Positions 45,945-60,000 of a stretch of 64,000 bases of DNA are shown one piece after another. Each line of letters opens with the position of its first letter. The stretch's first letter is position 1. The notes below the pieces were generated by a model, which was given only the letters and a program-made list of their open reading frames with translations, did not search any database and was not told the DNA's origin. This DNA is from Ricinus communis (Eukaryota; Streptophyta; Magnoliopsida; Malpighiales; Euphorbiaceae), in contig NC_063262.1 in assembly GCF_019578655.1 (NCBI RefSeq), positions 7,199,582 through 7,263,581 on the forward strand, read 5' to 3'. The translations under genes and the position numbers were made by a program.

Positions 45945-46434
45945 GCCTTAAATTAGCTTATTAGGCAAAATAACTCTTTATAATACAAAGGATAATTATA
46001 GTGCAAGTATGCAACTTGTCAATGAATAACTATTTATTATTTATAATAAATTTCGAAGAAAGAAGCAAACAATATTTAGGATATGATATTTTTAATATAC
46101 AGTTGCTATATGTTACATTTGCTTCGAGTTACAATGGCAAATAAATGTGTATGTCTAGCAACTTTATTTATTTTGCCTTAGGATATCAAAAGATCTCGCT
46201 ACTTGCTTGGAATATTTAATTTCTTATATGCATCAACTGGCAATATTATTAGACAGAGCACCCTCCTAATATGAGTCACAAAAGAATAATAATGACCAAT
46301 TAAATAACTCATAATCTAAGTTGAGTTGTACTCATATAACTAAATTAATACAACAGGAAATAACTTATAAACGACCAAATTGTAAAGAAGGAGCATATTT
46401 GTTTATGTTAATCTATCATAAGAAATCAGCAAAA
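45945..46434. other. 3' flank of the intact GH5 gene
   Basis: Matches the 3' flank of the pseudogene to about 46275. It contains AATAAATT/AATAAA-type words that could serve as poly(A) signals (near 46047 and 46140). No separate gene. Confidence 0.5.
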
Positions 46435-47435
46435 TAATTATGTCTTTTAGCGACGAACTGCTTCCATCGTTATTTAGCAACAAACTTACATAGCAAGAGA
46501 AGTTAATAATCATCCCTAAAATTATTATGCTATAGCGATGAATTCGAAGTGGAGAACTTGCGATATATAAATTTCAGCATTATTTTGTTGTAAATGTGGC
46601 GCCAATTTTTTACACTAATTTTAGTTAAGAAATAGCGAGGGAAGTTAACAATCATTGCTAAAATTTGCCTCATAATAGGCATCAAAATTAGCGACGGATG
46701 TCAATTAGCAAGGATTAATGTTCTATTGGTAAATTCAATATAATTTGTGGTATATGTTGAATTTTAGTAATAAAAAATATATATCACTAAATTGTGATAG
46801 ATTTCATTACCCATCACTAAATCCAACATTTTTTATTTTTTATTTGTTGGAATTAGTGACGGCTATCTAATTTCATCCCTAAATTTAACACCAAGTTTTT
46901 AGTATATATAGAATTTAATGACAAATAACAAAATCCATTTGTAATTAGTGAGAAATGTATAATCAATTGCTAAATTCAATATCTTCTTTTCTAGATTTTT
47001 TTCTCTTGTTATGTCTAATTTTCCCCCTTCCTTATTTTTCTCCTTGGCCAATAATTTTAAATTTTTTTCCATTTTTTTTCTCTTTCTCCATTTAAATACT
47101 AACTTATGAAAATAAATCTATTAAAAAAATTATTTGGATATTAAAAAAGATATAAAATATTAGATAATTAATTTAAAGAAAAATAATGTGAAATGAAAAA
47201 TTTAGCATTAACAATAGACTTTATTCTAAAAAATATAATAATTTAATGATGAATTTTCTATTGCCGCTAAATTTAGCGATAAACCATTTGTTGCTAATTC
47301 ATCGTGAAAGAGGAAAGTTCATCGCTAATAAAGGGGCTGTTGCACCTAATTTAGCAATAGACATGCTTGTCACTAAAGACAAAAGATCGATACTAAATTC
47401 ATGACAAACAAAAGAAATACATTGCTAAAGAATTG
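46435..47435. mobile_element. Possible CACTA-element remnant (subterminal-type repeats)
   Basis: Variants of TTTAGCGACGAA / AATTAGCGACGG and their inverses (CATCGCTAAA, TTTATCGCTAAAT types) recur more than a dozen times. Examples are TTTTAGCGACGAACTGCTTC at 46446 and AAAATTAGCGACGGATGTCA near 46684. Dense short repeats in both orientations around GCGACGG are characteristic of the subterminal zones of CACTA (En/Spm) transposons in dicots. I could not find CACTACAA-type ends or a transposase, so the boundaries are approximate. Confidence 0.4.
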
Positions 47436-47559
47436 GAGAGGATCATTTGAGCAAGAGATGTGTCCATTAAATTAGTGCTATATTACCCTTCTTCCTTTAA
47501 AATCCATCTTAATCATAATTGTTCTCAGGAAAGCCACTCCACTCTCTCATATACTTTAC

Positions 47560-48900
47560 TCATGTCCAATTTTAGTGTTATATAACCCCTTCTTCCTTTA
47601 ACTTTTTTCTTCATAGAGTGAAAAATTTCAAAGGCAAGCATTGCATTATCCATAATTATTTCACCTTGTAAAAAAGTACTTTGATAAGGAAAAATAACCC
47701 TAGTTAAGATTAATTTTAGACGATTAGCAATTGCCTTATTAATTATCCTAAAAATGACATTACAAAGACTGATTGGTTGGAGATCTTTTGTAGACTTTAG
47801 ACTCTTGATTTTTGTAATAAAAACAATGAAAGTATATTTAAATAAGCAAGATCATGACCGTGATTCAGAATTTCAAAAGTAGTAATAACGACATCGGTAT
47901 GAATAATATGTCAATATTTTTGAAAGAAAAGTGGAGACATATACCATCAGGACCAGGAGATTTTGAGAGGTGCATTTGCTTCAAGGCTTTGTGAATATCC
48001 TCAGCGGTGTATGACCTTGTTAAAATGCTATTTATATCATCATTTATCCTAATATCTGTTGTGTTTAGGACTCTATGCATATTAACAGGAGCACTAACTT
48101 AAAAAATATTAAGAAAGTATTGTCATCAACATTTTCTATTTCTTTCTCCTTACCATACCACACTCCACCCTCCCCTCTAATCCCCTCAATTATGTTCCTT
48201 TTCCTCCTTTGGTTTGCTTTACTAAGAAAGAAAAAAGTATCTTTATCGGCATCCTTTAACCAAAGAGCCCGAGATCTCTGGAACCACGTCGTCTCTTCCA
48301 ACTTCTGCAATCTCTGGAGCTTGATCTCCGAAATTTTCCCTTCCCTAACATTTTGTTCATGCTGGGTACCACTATGAATTTTTTTCAGCTCGTTTCTGAT
48401 GTCTTTAATCTGCCTTAAAATGTTTCTGAATTTTTTCCTATCCTATTTCACCAAGTCTCGTCCAAAATTTTCTATTTTACTCGCAAAATCAGCTGCTACA
48501 CCTTCCTAGAACCAACCACTTTCCACCACCTTTTCACAATCATCATCTTCGGTCCACATCTTTTCAAATATGAATAATTTATTTTTCCTTCTATCTCCTA
48601 ATTGCCCATTCTGTAATATAACGATTGAAAAAGAAAGATAATAGAGAGCGATTTGACCTTACTCTTGGAAGATGTTTGACCTCTACCCACCGGAATAAGC
48701 TAGACCAATTATCATTTGCCATTGCTCTATCCAAGCGCTCTTGCACATTCACTTACCCAACCTGTCTATTTGTCCAAGTAAAGCAATTTTTTTTATACCC
48801 TAGATCATTTAAATCCACCTCATCAACTACATCCCTAAAGCTTTCCATTGCATTCATTGACCTAATAGATGGACCAGCTTCTTCATGCACTCATTGACTT
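47560..48900 (-). mobile_element. LINE (L1-like) fragment: endonuclease end and start of RT
   Basis: Read right to left on the minus strand. Near 48890-48650 is the C-terminal part of the L1 endonuclease (DLNDLGYKKNCFTWTNRQ, QERLDRAMANDNW). From 48350-48070 comes the linker KLEETTWFQRSRALWLKDAD, then NQRRKRNIIEGIRGEGG. Near 48000-47940 is the RT opening (ALKQMHLSKSPGPDGI). Near 47750-47600 is PISLCNVIFRIINKAIANRL, frameshifted. The catalytic FADD box and everything downstream are absent, so both ends are lost. It is an interior fragment with several stops. Confidence 0.8.
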
Positions 48901-49059
48901 AATAGATCCACCAGCTTTTATAAAGCTCCACATCACTCAAACCTACCAAGATCACAAGTTTCAGTATATTCATGTGTCTTTCTAAGCTACAGTCCATCCC
49001 ATAAAGGGTATAAATGCCTCAAATCTACAGGTAGAATGTATATCTCCAGACATGTCATC

Positions 49060-50720
49060 TTCAACAAAGAAGAATTTCCTTTCAAGTTTGGCTTCCTAAA
49101 CATAAAAGCTCCTAAGTCACAAACTGTCATAACTACTCTAAAATGGTTGTTGATCTCTCCTAACTCATCCAAACCTCTCACGTCTCATACTCAATCTCCT
49201 CATATAGGAAGAATCATACCAGCTTCTCCTGCAGCATCATCAGCTCATGCTCCTCACACACACTAGTCATATTACTCATATATGTATCAGAATTTTTCAT
49301 TTGAAGGGGGAATCAATATCACTATTGATGCTATTGATAATCATCAAGTCGCAAAAGCAAATGACAGAATTCATGATGAACAAGTTGCTCAAGAAGTCGT
49401 TGATTTCTAAAGTGCTGAAACTCCAGCAGTTAAAGATGCCATTACCACTACTACTATTTGCCATCAAATGATAATAAGGGTCAAGGCAGGATTGCACAAA
49501 CCCAAGAAATTTCCTATTGACTACAAACTCTACTTGTCCAAAGGTCCTTCAACCATCTGTGAACTAGCCAGCATAAGTGAAGCACTGAACTCAAAGGAAT
49601 GGAGGGTTGTTATGCTGGATGAAATAAATGCTGCCAAGAGGCACAGCACTTAGAACCTGGTCCTTCATGTTCCTACACAAAACCTAGTGGGAAAAAAATG
49701 GATTTTCAAGGTCAAGTACAACATAGATGGCTTATTCTAGAGATGCAAGGTCAAGCTAGTTGCTAAAGGGTTCATTAGACCCCTGGAATTAAATTCAGTG
49801 AAACCTTTAGCCTAACTGTCAGAGTTATATTGACTTTAGTTGTATCAAAGAATGGATTGTAAGGTAGTTAGATCTAAATAGAAATATTGAAAAAGCAATT
49901 TATTTGTATCAACCTGAAGGATTTAAAGACAATGAGAAGCCCAACTATGTCTGTAAACTCAACAAAGCCCTTTATAGGTTAAGCAGGCCCCTAGGGCCTG
50001 ATTTGAGAAGTTAAGAACAATATTGCTTACTTGGAAGTTCAATAATTTTAAATCAAATTCCTCAATGTTCTTGTATGATGACAATAACAGACTCCTCTTG
50101 TACTAATCTATGTTGATGATATGATAGTTATAGGCAAAAGGTTGAAACTACAAATAAAAATGACAAACATAAATGGACATTGCAGAAGTTCATTGACAGA
50201 CTCAACATGCTCTTTGCCTTGAAGGACTTGGGTGATCTACATCTGTTTTTAGGAATTGAGGTTGTGAGGGATAACATGGGAATGTATCTTACTCACACTA
50301 AGTATATTGAAGACCGAAGGAGAATCAATATGGAAAATGCCAAGCCCTTAACTACTCCTGCAATCGTAAGCAAGCAATTGAGAGCTAATGGTGGAGAACC
50401 CATGGAAAACCCTTCTCTATACAGAAGCATCAGGAGCTTTACAATATACAACTTACACTTTACCTAATCTTGCATACATCATAAACAAATTGAGCCAATT
50501 TCTTCAATATCCCATTGATAAGCATTGGCAGGCAACAAAAAGAGCATTAAGGTAATCAAATGCAATAAAAGATATAGGGTTGCACATCAAGCCTTGTGAC
50601 AGACTCACCATCTTTTGATATTCAGATCCTGACTGGGCATGTTCTGCAAATGACAAAAGGTTTACTGCCAGCATTTGTGTTTATTTTGGTGACACTTTTC
50701 TATGTTAAAGTATGATGAAT
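49060..50720 (+). mobile_element. Degenerate Ty1/copia fragment (RT and RNase H start)
   Basis: Plus-strand pieces in copia order: ICHQMIIRVKAGLHKPKKF near 49455, EALNSKEWRVVMLDEINAAK near 49590, LVGKKWIFKVKYNIDG near 49690, an RT active-site region near 50095-50130 (LVYVDDMI-like, partly out of frame), ALKDLGDLHLFLGIEV at about 50215, and NKLSQFLQYPIDKHWQATKR near 50490. SDPDWACSANDKR, the start of RNase H, is near 50625. Stops and frameshifts are abundant. No LTRs, gag or integrase were seen, so this is an old pol fragment unrelated by position to the complete element at 16-21 kb. Confidence 0.85.
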
Positions 50721-53700
50721 TGAATTCAGTTTAGTATGTAACCCATTATATTTTATATCCTTTATGCCATTTTGTAATTGCATGGGAAAATATTTATGCT
50801 TTGACTCAACCCTTATGTCCTTTATCAGCTTGTGAAGTTGTAGAATGACTAGCCTAAATAAGTAATCATAGTGTATCAATGTGTTTCCAATCCTGGTCTT
50901 TCTTTTAAACTTAATGCATATGGCTCCTAAAAAATTCTTAACGAGTTATTTGCAGCAGATATATATATATATATAGCGTTCTTATGTCTCTTTTGCAGTA
51001 TTGTTATCAAAGATAAATAGTTTATAAATATTCTTCTAAAAAAGCTATTTGTTTATATTTTAAAATGCTCCTTTTCCAATTTATAGTACTTTTCCTTAAA
51101 AGTTTTTCAGTTTTATTCTATGTAACAACTACTTCCCCAACGCTAAGGGCAAAGTTGAGAAGTTTTGATAGATGAGACAATTTGGTTTAGTATCTATATT
51201 TAGACTTGCTTCCATGTGCATCTCCTATGTCCTAACATTTGATCCAGTCTGAAGCTTGGATTGTGATAAAAATGCGTAATTTAATTTTTATGGTTGCATA
51301 TTGATTGTTGTTGTAATCTTGTGTTTGCCTCATGTCTTTATACTGATGCAAGCAAACATTAGAAAGACGTGAATAATACCCAATGAAACTGATCAGGTGG
51401 CAAGAGAGGAGACCCTCTCAATGTCCTAAGAGACTTGATTCTTGATGGATTTCTAGAGAGCATGCAAATCAGACTGTTAAAGAATTATGAAACTTGTTTA
51501 TGATTAATAATTAGCAATATATATAATCGTGAATCAATCTATTTAAATTTAATTTTCTTATTATATCTTAGATGTATCGTTTCTTTTTAATTTATATATA
51601 TTTATGTAAAAAGTCCTGTATTTTTTCATATTACCTCGGCTGACCGCACAGGTATTTTTGGGCCCTCCTGGATCCTTGACTCAGTGCCTCTATTCATGCC
51701 TCATGCTCACCCTTGCAGAAGCCACTTCAGATATTTACTGCATACAGATCTCCACTCTTTGTGTCTCACCACGGAGACATTGGCCGGTTTTTTGTTCTCT
51801 CTGTTTTACATATTCCTAAGTTGTCTATGAATTTCTTTTTCTGTTAGCCAGCTTACCGATCACCGATCATGACTGCACTGTCTCATTTTATGCTTCTTGC
51901 TCCGTGCAGGATCGTCATCCCAGCGCCCTAATTAGTCATGGTCATAAGCATTATATTAGTTACCTTTAATATTTAAAAATTATATTTTTTTCATCTTTTT
52001 TATTTTATGATTTTATACTAAAAACTCTTTTCTGCAGAATTTTCATTAAAAAATTATTAATTAGGTTTAGTTTTATATTATTCGTCTCTTGATTTTTTAT
52101 GTAATATACAAATTGCCTTCTATATTTTTATTTATTGTATTAAAATTCCATTGTATTTTAAAAGTCAATACAATTAAAGAACTAAATTGATAATTAAACT
52201 TCTTATCAAAGTTACAATTCAAGTATAACAAAATTAATAATAAGAATAATATCGATTTTTTTTTTAATAATTTAAAGTTAAACTATATAAATTTTTAATA
52301 TTATCATAAATATAAATATTTTTAAAAAATTTAAATTTTATTAAAATTTTAATTATAGTAGAAATTAAAGTGATTAAAGAACATTAGTTAATTATTTTTT
52401 CACAGACACTAAAATTGATTTTTGCATGAGAATTAGATGAGAATTTTAGTATAATAAATAAATTATAAAAAAATTATATATTACACTAAATATTACGGGA
52501 CAAATAGTACAAAACCAAACTTAGTTAACGGTTATTTAATGAAACTTTTGATAGAAGAGATTTTTAGTATAAAATTATAAAATAAAAATAAAAAATATAA
52601 TTTTTAAATATTAAAAAATAACTAATATAATTTAAAAATATAAAAAGTAAATAGTAATTATCTTTTTATGTAAAATATTAAATTTGTGTGGCATTAAAAT
52701 TACCAGCCTAACTTTAAAATATGATTTCGCTTTCAAAGGTGTAGAATATAGACAGTGAAGGAGGTAGTGATATTTTTTCTTTTTCTTTTTCTTTTTGGGG
52801 CTTCCAATGATGTGAATGATGAGTGCATACATATACTCTATTTCACAAAAGAAGAAGAAAGAAAAGCACATAGTGGGTGGGACTAAATGGTCCTTTATGC
52901 AGCCATTATAGCACCTTTTATCTATATGGGTTGCTTTTAAAGTTGGTATGGTAGGAAACATCAATTATTACCTGTAAATTTATGTGGAGTTTCTTGGTCT
53001 TCAACCTCACACTTGTATGCCTCTGATTGTTTTTCTCCATTTCACTATTTTCAGCTATTAAGATACCAAAGGATAACTGTAAAGAAAAAGAAATAAATAA
53101 TATGTAGCAATACCTGAGCGCATCCGCAGGTGATGATTTGTCTTCTGTTTCCCTTTCCCAGTACATCTTTATTAGTCCTAACAAAATGTATGTATAAATA
53201 AACAAAATCCTCAAATTTTTTTTTTGTTTTAATAATATGTTTTGGTAATAATAAATAAATGAACAAATTAGAGTTTAAGAATGAGAAGGGCAGCTGAGGA
53301 GTTACCACCTGGAAATATGAAGTTTGGGTATGGAGTCGGTTGCCCCATTACATGGCAACACTCACATGGCTTGTTTAGGTTTGCCAAAATGTTTTCCTTA
53401 TTTGATTTTACTTTATTATGATTTGTGTATTTTGTATGTTTGGTCTTAGATACCATGGGTTACTGACTCACCCGGAAGCAATAATTGACAGAAAAGTGCT
53501 AATAGCTAATCCACGGGACATGACAAGAAATGAAAATGAAAGATCCAATAAATATCTTATATTTGAAACTTTAAGGGATAGGAAATGATTATGAATATTC
53601 AATATATGAAAATTTTATATTTAGAAAATATTTTATCACTGTAGATGTATTAAAATTTTTAAAGTAATATTTTATTATCTGTAAAATTTATAGATTAACT

Positions 53701-56700
53701 TTTAATACTAGATAAATGAAAAATAAAAAGAAAAATCTTATGAAACAGATATTATATACCCTCAATTTAGAAACATGGAGTTAATTCATTGAAGGTAGGA
53801 AAGAAAAAAAAAAAAACAAAGAAAAGAAAGGAAAAAGCTCACATCCTTTAATAAAAAATCTGAGAAATTAAAGTTGATCTACAATTTTCAATCCCTATCA
53901 TGGACCCTGTGTGTGGCTCAGGGACTGACAGAGAATTCGTCCAGCAAAAAACTATCAGTATGCCATTACCTGGCCACAAACATAATTTTTGTCTAATTCT
54001 TATCCATTCTTGTCCTCTTAACTCATTTTAAAGAAAGAAAAAAATATATTATGAAATTATAGTCCTAGATGAAGGGTGTAAACCATCAATTGATTAAATT
54101 AACACTTGGATTGTTAAATTTGATTATTTGAACCATTTAAATGAAAATTTCAGTTGTTTATAGGATTTTAGGATTTCTTTTAGGAAAAATGAAAAGGAAA
54201 AAGTTGATTAGTGAATTTTTCTTTCTTATTTATTTATATATATTGAATAAAGAAAAGTAAGACATCATTGAATGACTAATAAAAACTCTATAAAATTTAA
54301 AAATCGCATATACAAAATCATGGCAACTTACAAGTCCGCAGTAACAAAATTATATCCGAAAAAAATTCAATAAAACTAAATATGAGTATAATTTAAGAAA
54401 AAAAAACATATTTATGATTAATAAGCTGTCCACCACAACTAAGATCGTTTTATTTTAAGAAAAAAAGAAAAAGAAAAATAGAGAGACTCAATTAATTAAT
54501 GCAATTAAAAATTAAATAACGCTTTTTATGAGAAAATGCCTAATTAATCCCATAGAAAACTAACCCTAAAAAGAATGAAAGAAACGAAAAGAGAAAACTA
54601 CAAAGAATATTCGTAGTTTAGTATGCGATATTGTCATTTATATTCAAAGAAACTATAAATAAAAGGTAAATATGTACTTACCGAATGATTAGACATTGTT
54701 ATATTTTAATTTATGGGTTCCATCAATTTGCTAAATAATCAAAATATTTATCTTAAGAAAATAATGGTAAAGTTTATAATTCTGACAGCACCCAAGACAT
54801 GGACAATTTTAATAAGTTTCTACCTAGTAATTGAGTTGATTACCAAAACTGAAACAAATGTCAAAATCTGAAATGTAAATTGATAAAATAAATAAGAATT
54901 AACTAAATTTGATGAGTCATGAAGAAATTTGGATTGCCTTGTAGAATATTCAGCATTTTGGAGTGGAAGGCACATGAAAAGATTCATAAAAAGTGAAAAG
55001 ATGTTTCCACCCAAACCTCTCCCTGCTATATTATGCATGTGTGGTGTAGGTTAGGTTCACTTCACCCATTATTATATATGGATTCACTCTTCATGCTTCC
55101 TTGTCCTTTTTTCTCTTTTTTACCACACTTTTTCTCTCTATCACCACTGTTCAAATCCTTTTTCATGGGGAAACACACTTTTTCTTGTACATGTCATCCG
55201 TTTTCTTTTGCATATGAACACTGTTTTTACCCCCACCATTATCTATTCATTTCTTCAACTTTGCTGTTGCTTACACTTTGTTACTTTCAAACTGTTCAAA
55301 ATCTCTAAGACTACCTACTTATTTCATCAATGCTATTTACAAATGTAATTAGAACACATCAAAGATTCAAAAAAAAAAAAAAAAGAAGAAAAGAAAGATA
55401 AGTAATGTATTAAAATTCAAGTTAGGCAAAAACATTTTTATCTACTTATAATAATGTTCTTCAATCTTTCATGGAAAATATACTGAAGGGAAACAACATT
55501 CTCCCATTAGTGTTTCAAAATAAGTCTAAGAAATAATGTGTAATTTTGTAATATTCAGTCTATGGTTACTAGTGAGCAAAAACCAACTGAATTAAATCTA
55601 TAACCTATATATAAGAAAAGCCGTTTCTCTAATGAAACTTCACTTAAACAAAATTTCATAAAATATGTCATATATAACTCTAATAAAAAAAAAACATGTG
55701 GCTTTAGTGTGGCATGCTTATTATATCAAGTATTTACATAATATAGATATTAGCTTAGAAAAGTTATTGTAAGCATACAATTTATTTTAGTTACTACATG
55801 ATAATAAATTATCTTATTTATTAAGAAAATGTATGTTTGTTTTATATATATATAATAAGAGAAAAATAAAAATTATGAATTCTAGATCATGAATACAATA
55901 CGTGATAGTTCAATGAAATAAGTAATAAAAAAATATTAGGTTAATATATGTGTGTGAAAGCTAAAGTTCTTAAAAAAAGAAATAAAAATAATAAAATTTT
56001 GGATCAAAAAATTATTACTTGAAAAACTTACGGGATATGAAACATTTATTGATCTAATAGAATAAATAGAGAAATATCAACAAGTTCTTCAGATAAAAGA
56101 TACACCTCTTTTTTTTCTTTTTTTTTTTTATGAAAGAATATACTAAAAAAGTAAATAATTTTAAATGTTTGAACCTAATAAGACAAAAGCAATAATTGTT
56201 TTAAATGTAAGAACTACTTAGTCCAGATATCAAAGAAGAGGTATATATTAATTCCAATTGCTTGCACATCGAACAAGATTGATGATGTTATTACAGTCTT
56301 ATGTAGGGATGACAATGGATAAACTAGTGCTGTACGTACCTTTATTTATACTTAAAAAATATGTATGTTTCTCTATCCTAGTATGTTTATTTATTCGGAG
56401 TTTAAATATTAAACTGTTCTTTTATTTTTATAGACTTTGGATAATCTTGGATTATAATTATTTAAATAATTATTAAAATATAATAGAATTTCTATAAAAT
56501 AATACTAATAGAACTAAAAATATTATTTGCATAAAAATAAAATTTATTAATTTATCAATATAAAAAAAGAGTTTTATAAGTATTTTTTATTTTGTATAGA
56601 TTTTTATTATAATTTATGTTTATAAATAAAATAAATATAGCAAGACATATAGGATTCAAAAGTTATCATATAAATAATAAAAATATAATAAATGTTATAT

Positions 56701-57610
56701 ATATATATATATATAGTGACTAGAATTTTAAAAATGATAATGAATGTAGTGTAAACTACATAGACATAATAATGAACATAATTTGTAAATTTAATATCCT
56801 AGAAGATAAAGTATTATAAAATGCTTTAAGTAAATATAACATAAGGTTGATAAATATTAATTTCATTTTTAGATTCAAGTATTTTCAAAAATTTTCTCCT
56901 ATAAGGATAGTCATTTGAAAGGTGAAAAAAATCCACATTGATTGATGGGATAAATCAATCAAAATAATAAAAAGCATCCCTCTTGAAGTCAAAATAATTT
57001 GTAATAATAGGTCTAGATAAACTCCTTTTTACCATTTGTTCTCTTATTAAATCAACAAATAAATTCTTAAATATTAGAATGAATAAATTGAGAAACTAGA
57101 AGTTGTCTATAAATGGATACCTTATTGTCATGATTTTACTATAGTATAAGAAACCTAAATATATTACAAAATTAGTTACATAATTCTTAGCTTATAATCT
57201 CATTTAATTAAAGTAATATATATTATATTCTATTAGGCTGTATTAAAATAACAAAAATAAAAAATTTAGAATATTAAAAGAAAAGTTAAGCAATTAAATT
57301 TTTTATCTAATTCTTCAAATATAACATATTAGGAAATTAAAATTATAAGATCTCTAATATTGTACATCTAATTTTAATAAGGTATGGATATGGATATAAG
57401 TGAAGTATTAAACTATCCATACTCTACCTATATCTAATGCAATTCTTTCGAATATGGAAGATGAATGATAGTAAGACTACATATTTTTCATGTCTAGTAG
57501 CATATTTAGGTTTATGCCAAACATTCTAAAGAATTTAGATTTCATTCTTTATTTCTGAAATTATAATATGTGTAACCATTGTTTTTTTATTATACTTTAT
57601 ATAGAACTTG
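50721..57610. other. Long intergenic region
   Basis: Mostly AT-rich. Patches with more GC lie at 51360-51480, 51640-51960, 53100-53460, 53890-53990 and 55020-55310. I translated these mentally in the likely frames and recognise no protein. Simple repeats: (TA)n at about 50961-50978 and 56696-56716, and A/T runs at 55370-55384. No tRNA, rRNA or known miRNA mature sequence was noticed. Confidence 0.5.
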
Positions 57611-57616
57611 AAACAA

Positions 57617-60000
57617 ATTTTTTTTAACAAAGAGAGTATATTAGTAATATTAAAATAAAGAAATTACATATTGTGCCACTATATAAGTAGGAAGGTTGCA
57701 AGACCTAGGAGTAAAAGATCAGGAAATGCTAGAGAAAAGTGGCAACAATTCAAAAATGTCTCCAAAGATAGCAGAAGCCAGAGTTGGAATTCCCTTGATA
57801 CTCAAAGCCACTTGAATAACTGAAAGAGCATCTCCTTCAAACATCACCGAAGGCCACCCTTTGCTAAGAGTCCAAATCATACTCTCTCTCGAAGCTGAGC
57901 TCTCCAATAAAAAGGAGTCACAAATACCAACATAAAGCTTGGAAAAAGAAGTAAGGTGATTGCCATTTGAATCAGAGGCAACAACACTAATAATACCTCT
58001 CTTAAATTGTTTCCTGTAAGCCGCCTTAAAGTTGCTTTTTATCCATCCAGGTCGAGTTGGCATTGCAAAAGGCATAAAGCAAAGTTAACTGAAATTCTTT
58101 AAAGAATCTATATAAGTTGTCATAGCTTAAAGATAATCATTAGAAGCACATTATGAACAGTAGAAATGACATCATCTTCAATGGATGGCTTGTGTTGAAA
58201 GATGAATAGGTTTCTAGTCTTCCAAATATGCTAAAGGACGAAACCAAATATCCAGATGGCCACATCATATGAGGAGTGCTAGACAAATCACTCTCGAGAT
58301 TATCCCAAATTGAAAATTCATTTGACCCTATAAGAGAACTCGAGAGAAGACCTAAGCGAGAGAGCTAAGACTAGTACAACGTGACAAATTCGAGCCAACA
58401 GGAAGGGCATTCATAAGAAACTTCCATAAGGAGATATACAATTAATGAGGTATCCTTAGTGTCCATAGATGCTTCCAATGAGGATGGGATTCTATGGAGT
58501 TCAAGAAATAAACAAATCGCAGTGTAGCAAAGGAATTTTGCCATATATAATAGCCTGACCCTACTATAAATTTTCCAGAAGAGTGAAAATGCCAAATAAA
58601 GGAATCAGATTTTCCTTTGAAACTAATGGGAATGCTCAAGATTTCCTTAACAGTTTCAAGATAAAACACTTAATAAAGCTTTGAACCCTTCCAACATTTA
58701 AAATTAGATCAATAAACATAGTTGTTTTTTATGACAGTAGATATTGAGTTCAATAGTCTGGCCTAGAAAGGATAAGAGAAAGGAATTCAGGAATCTGATC
58801 CTGCTTGTACTAATTCGCCATTACATATTTGCCATTGCATACTATGAATAAGTAATTCTTTACCAACACAGAGACTACGCCAAGCCTAAGATGGGTTCAA
58901 TCCAATGTGACTATGCATAATGTCAGATCGAGCATAATACTTTCCCATTAAAGCACGAGCTAAAAGAGATTTAGAGTTGGAGAAGATACGCCACACTTGC
59001 TTGGCTAATAAAGCCAAGTTGAACCTATGTAAGCCCTTAAAATCCATACTCTCTTTGGACTTACTTGTACATAAGGATTTCCAAGAAACCCAATGAATCC
59101 TTCTTTCATTTTTGGTCTGTCCCTACCAAAAACTAGCTAGAATATGATTAAACTCTTGACATAAACCTACTGGCAACTAAAAACAACTCATAATGAGCAT
59201 TGGGATCGCACAAGCCACTACCTTAATAAGCACTTCTTTTCCAATAGGAGACAATAATAATCCTTTCCAACCGAGTACTTTCTTTCTAATCTTTGTAATG
59301 ATTTCTACAAAGTTTTCTTTTTTGATTTCTTAATTAGATCTGGTAGCCCTAAATAATGATCTAAAAAATCCACTTTGCTGATTTGAAAACTTCGAGCAAT
59401 ATTTGCTCAAAGATTCAAAGGAACATTTGTACTAAAATACAATGTTGATCTTGAAGGATTGATTTCCTACCTGCTTGCTCTACCATAAGATCTTAGTATA
59501 GATTTGAGTAATGAGGCAGAAGATGATAAAGCTTCAAAGGAAAACATAAAATCATCGACAAATAGAAGATGATTGATAAATAGACTTGGCCTAGCCACTC
59601 TAATGCCTTTAAGTTTACCTTGACGTTGTGCTTGTTGAACATATGTGATAAACCCTCAGCACACAGAAAAAAGATCAACAAGGAGATGGGATCCCCCTAT
59701 TGAATGCTCCGAGCTAACTGAAAGTAACCTTCCAACGTTCTGTTAATATTAACGGAGTAGAAGTTTGAAGTTATGAACTCCATGGTCCACAATATCCATA
59801 TTAGAGAAAAACCTAAGACATGTAATATGTGTTTGATATATTCCCACTCTAATTTATCGTAGGCATTTGTCAGATCCATTTTAAGTGTCGTCCCTCTAAC
59901 TTTCCCTCTTTTAATGCCTTTGAGATGATGAAAAGTTTCATGACAAATAAGAATATTGTATAAGATAAACCTAATAATACTTCCCATAATACTTCGACAA
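57617..60000 (-). mobile_element. LINE (L1-like) remnant: RT to RNase H
   Basis: On the minus strand the order is RT, zinc-binding, RNase H. RT has KMDLTNAYDKLEWEYI near 59880-59830 (catalytic Asp) and FVDDF near 59562-59551 (the catalytic box, in another frame). A zinc-binding segment with KGKSDSFIWHFHSSGKF lies near 58620-58565. RNase H pieces occupy 58075-57719 (GWIKSNFKAAYRK, SVVASDSNGNHLTSF, MFEGDALSVIQ). An A-run (T8 on plus at 57617-57624) closes the 3' end. Frameshifts separate all parts and the endonuclease ORF is missing, so it is 5'-truncated and inactive. Confidence 0.8.

Noticed and set aside
53051..53456. Cys-containing minus-strand frames as a secreted peptide gene
   Set aside because: Cysteine spacing fits no peptide family I know (EPF-like was considered), no convincing signal peptide precedes it, and the frames break.
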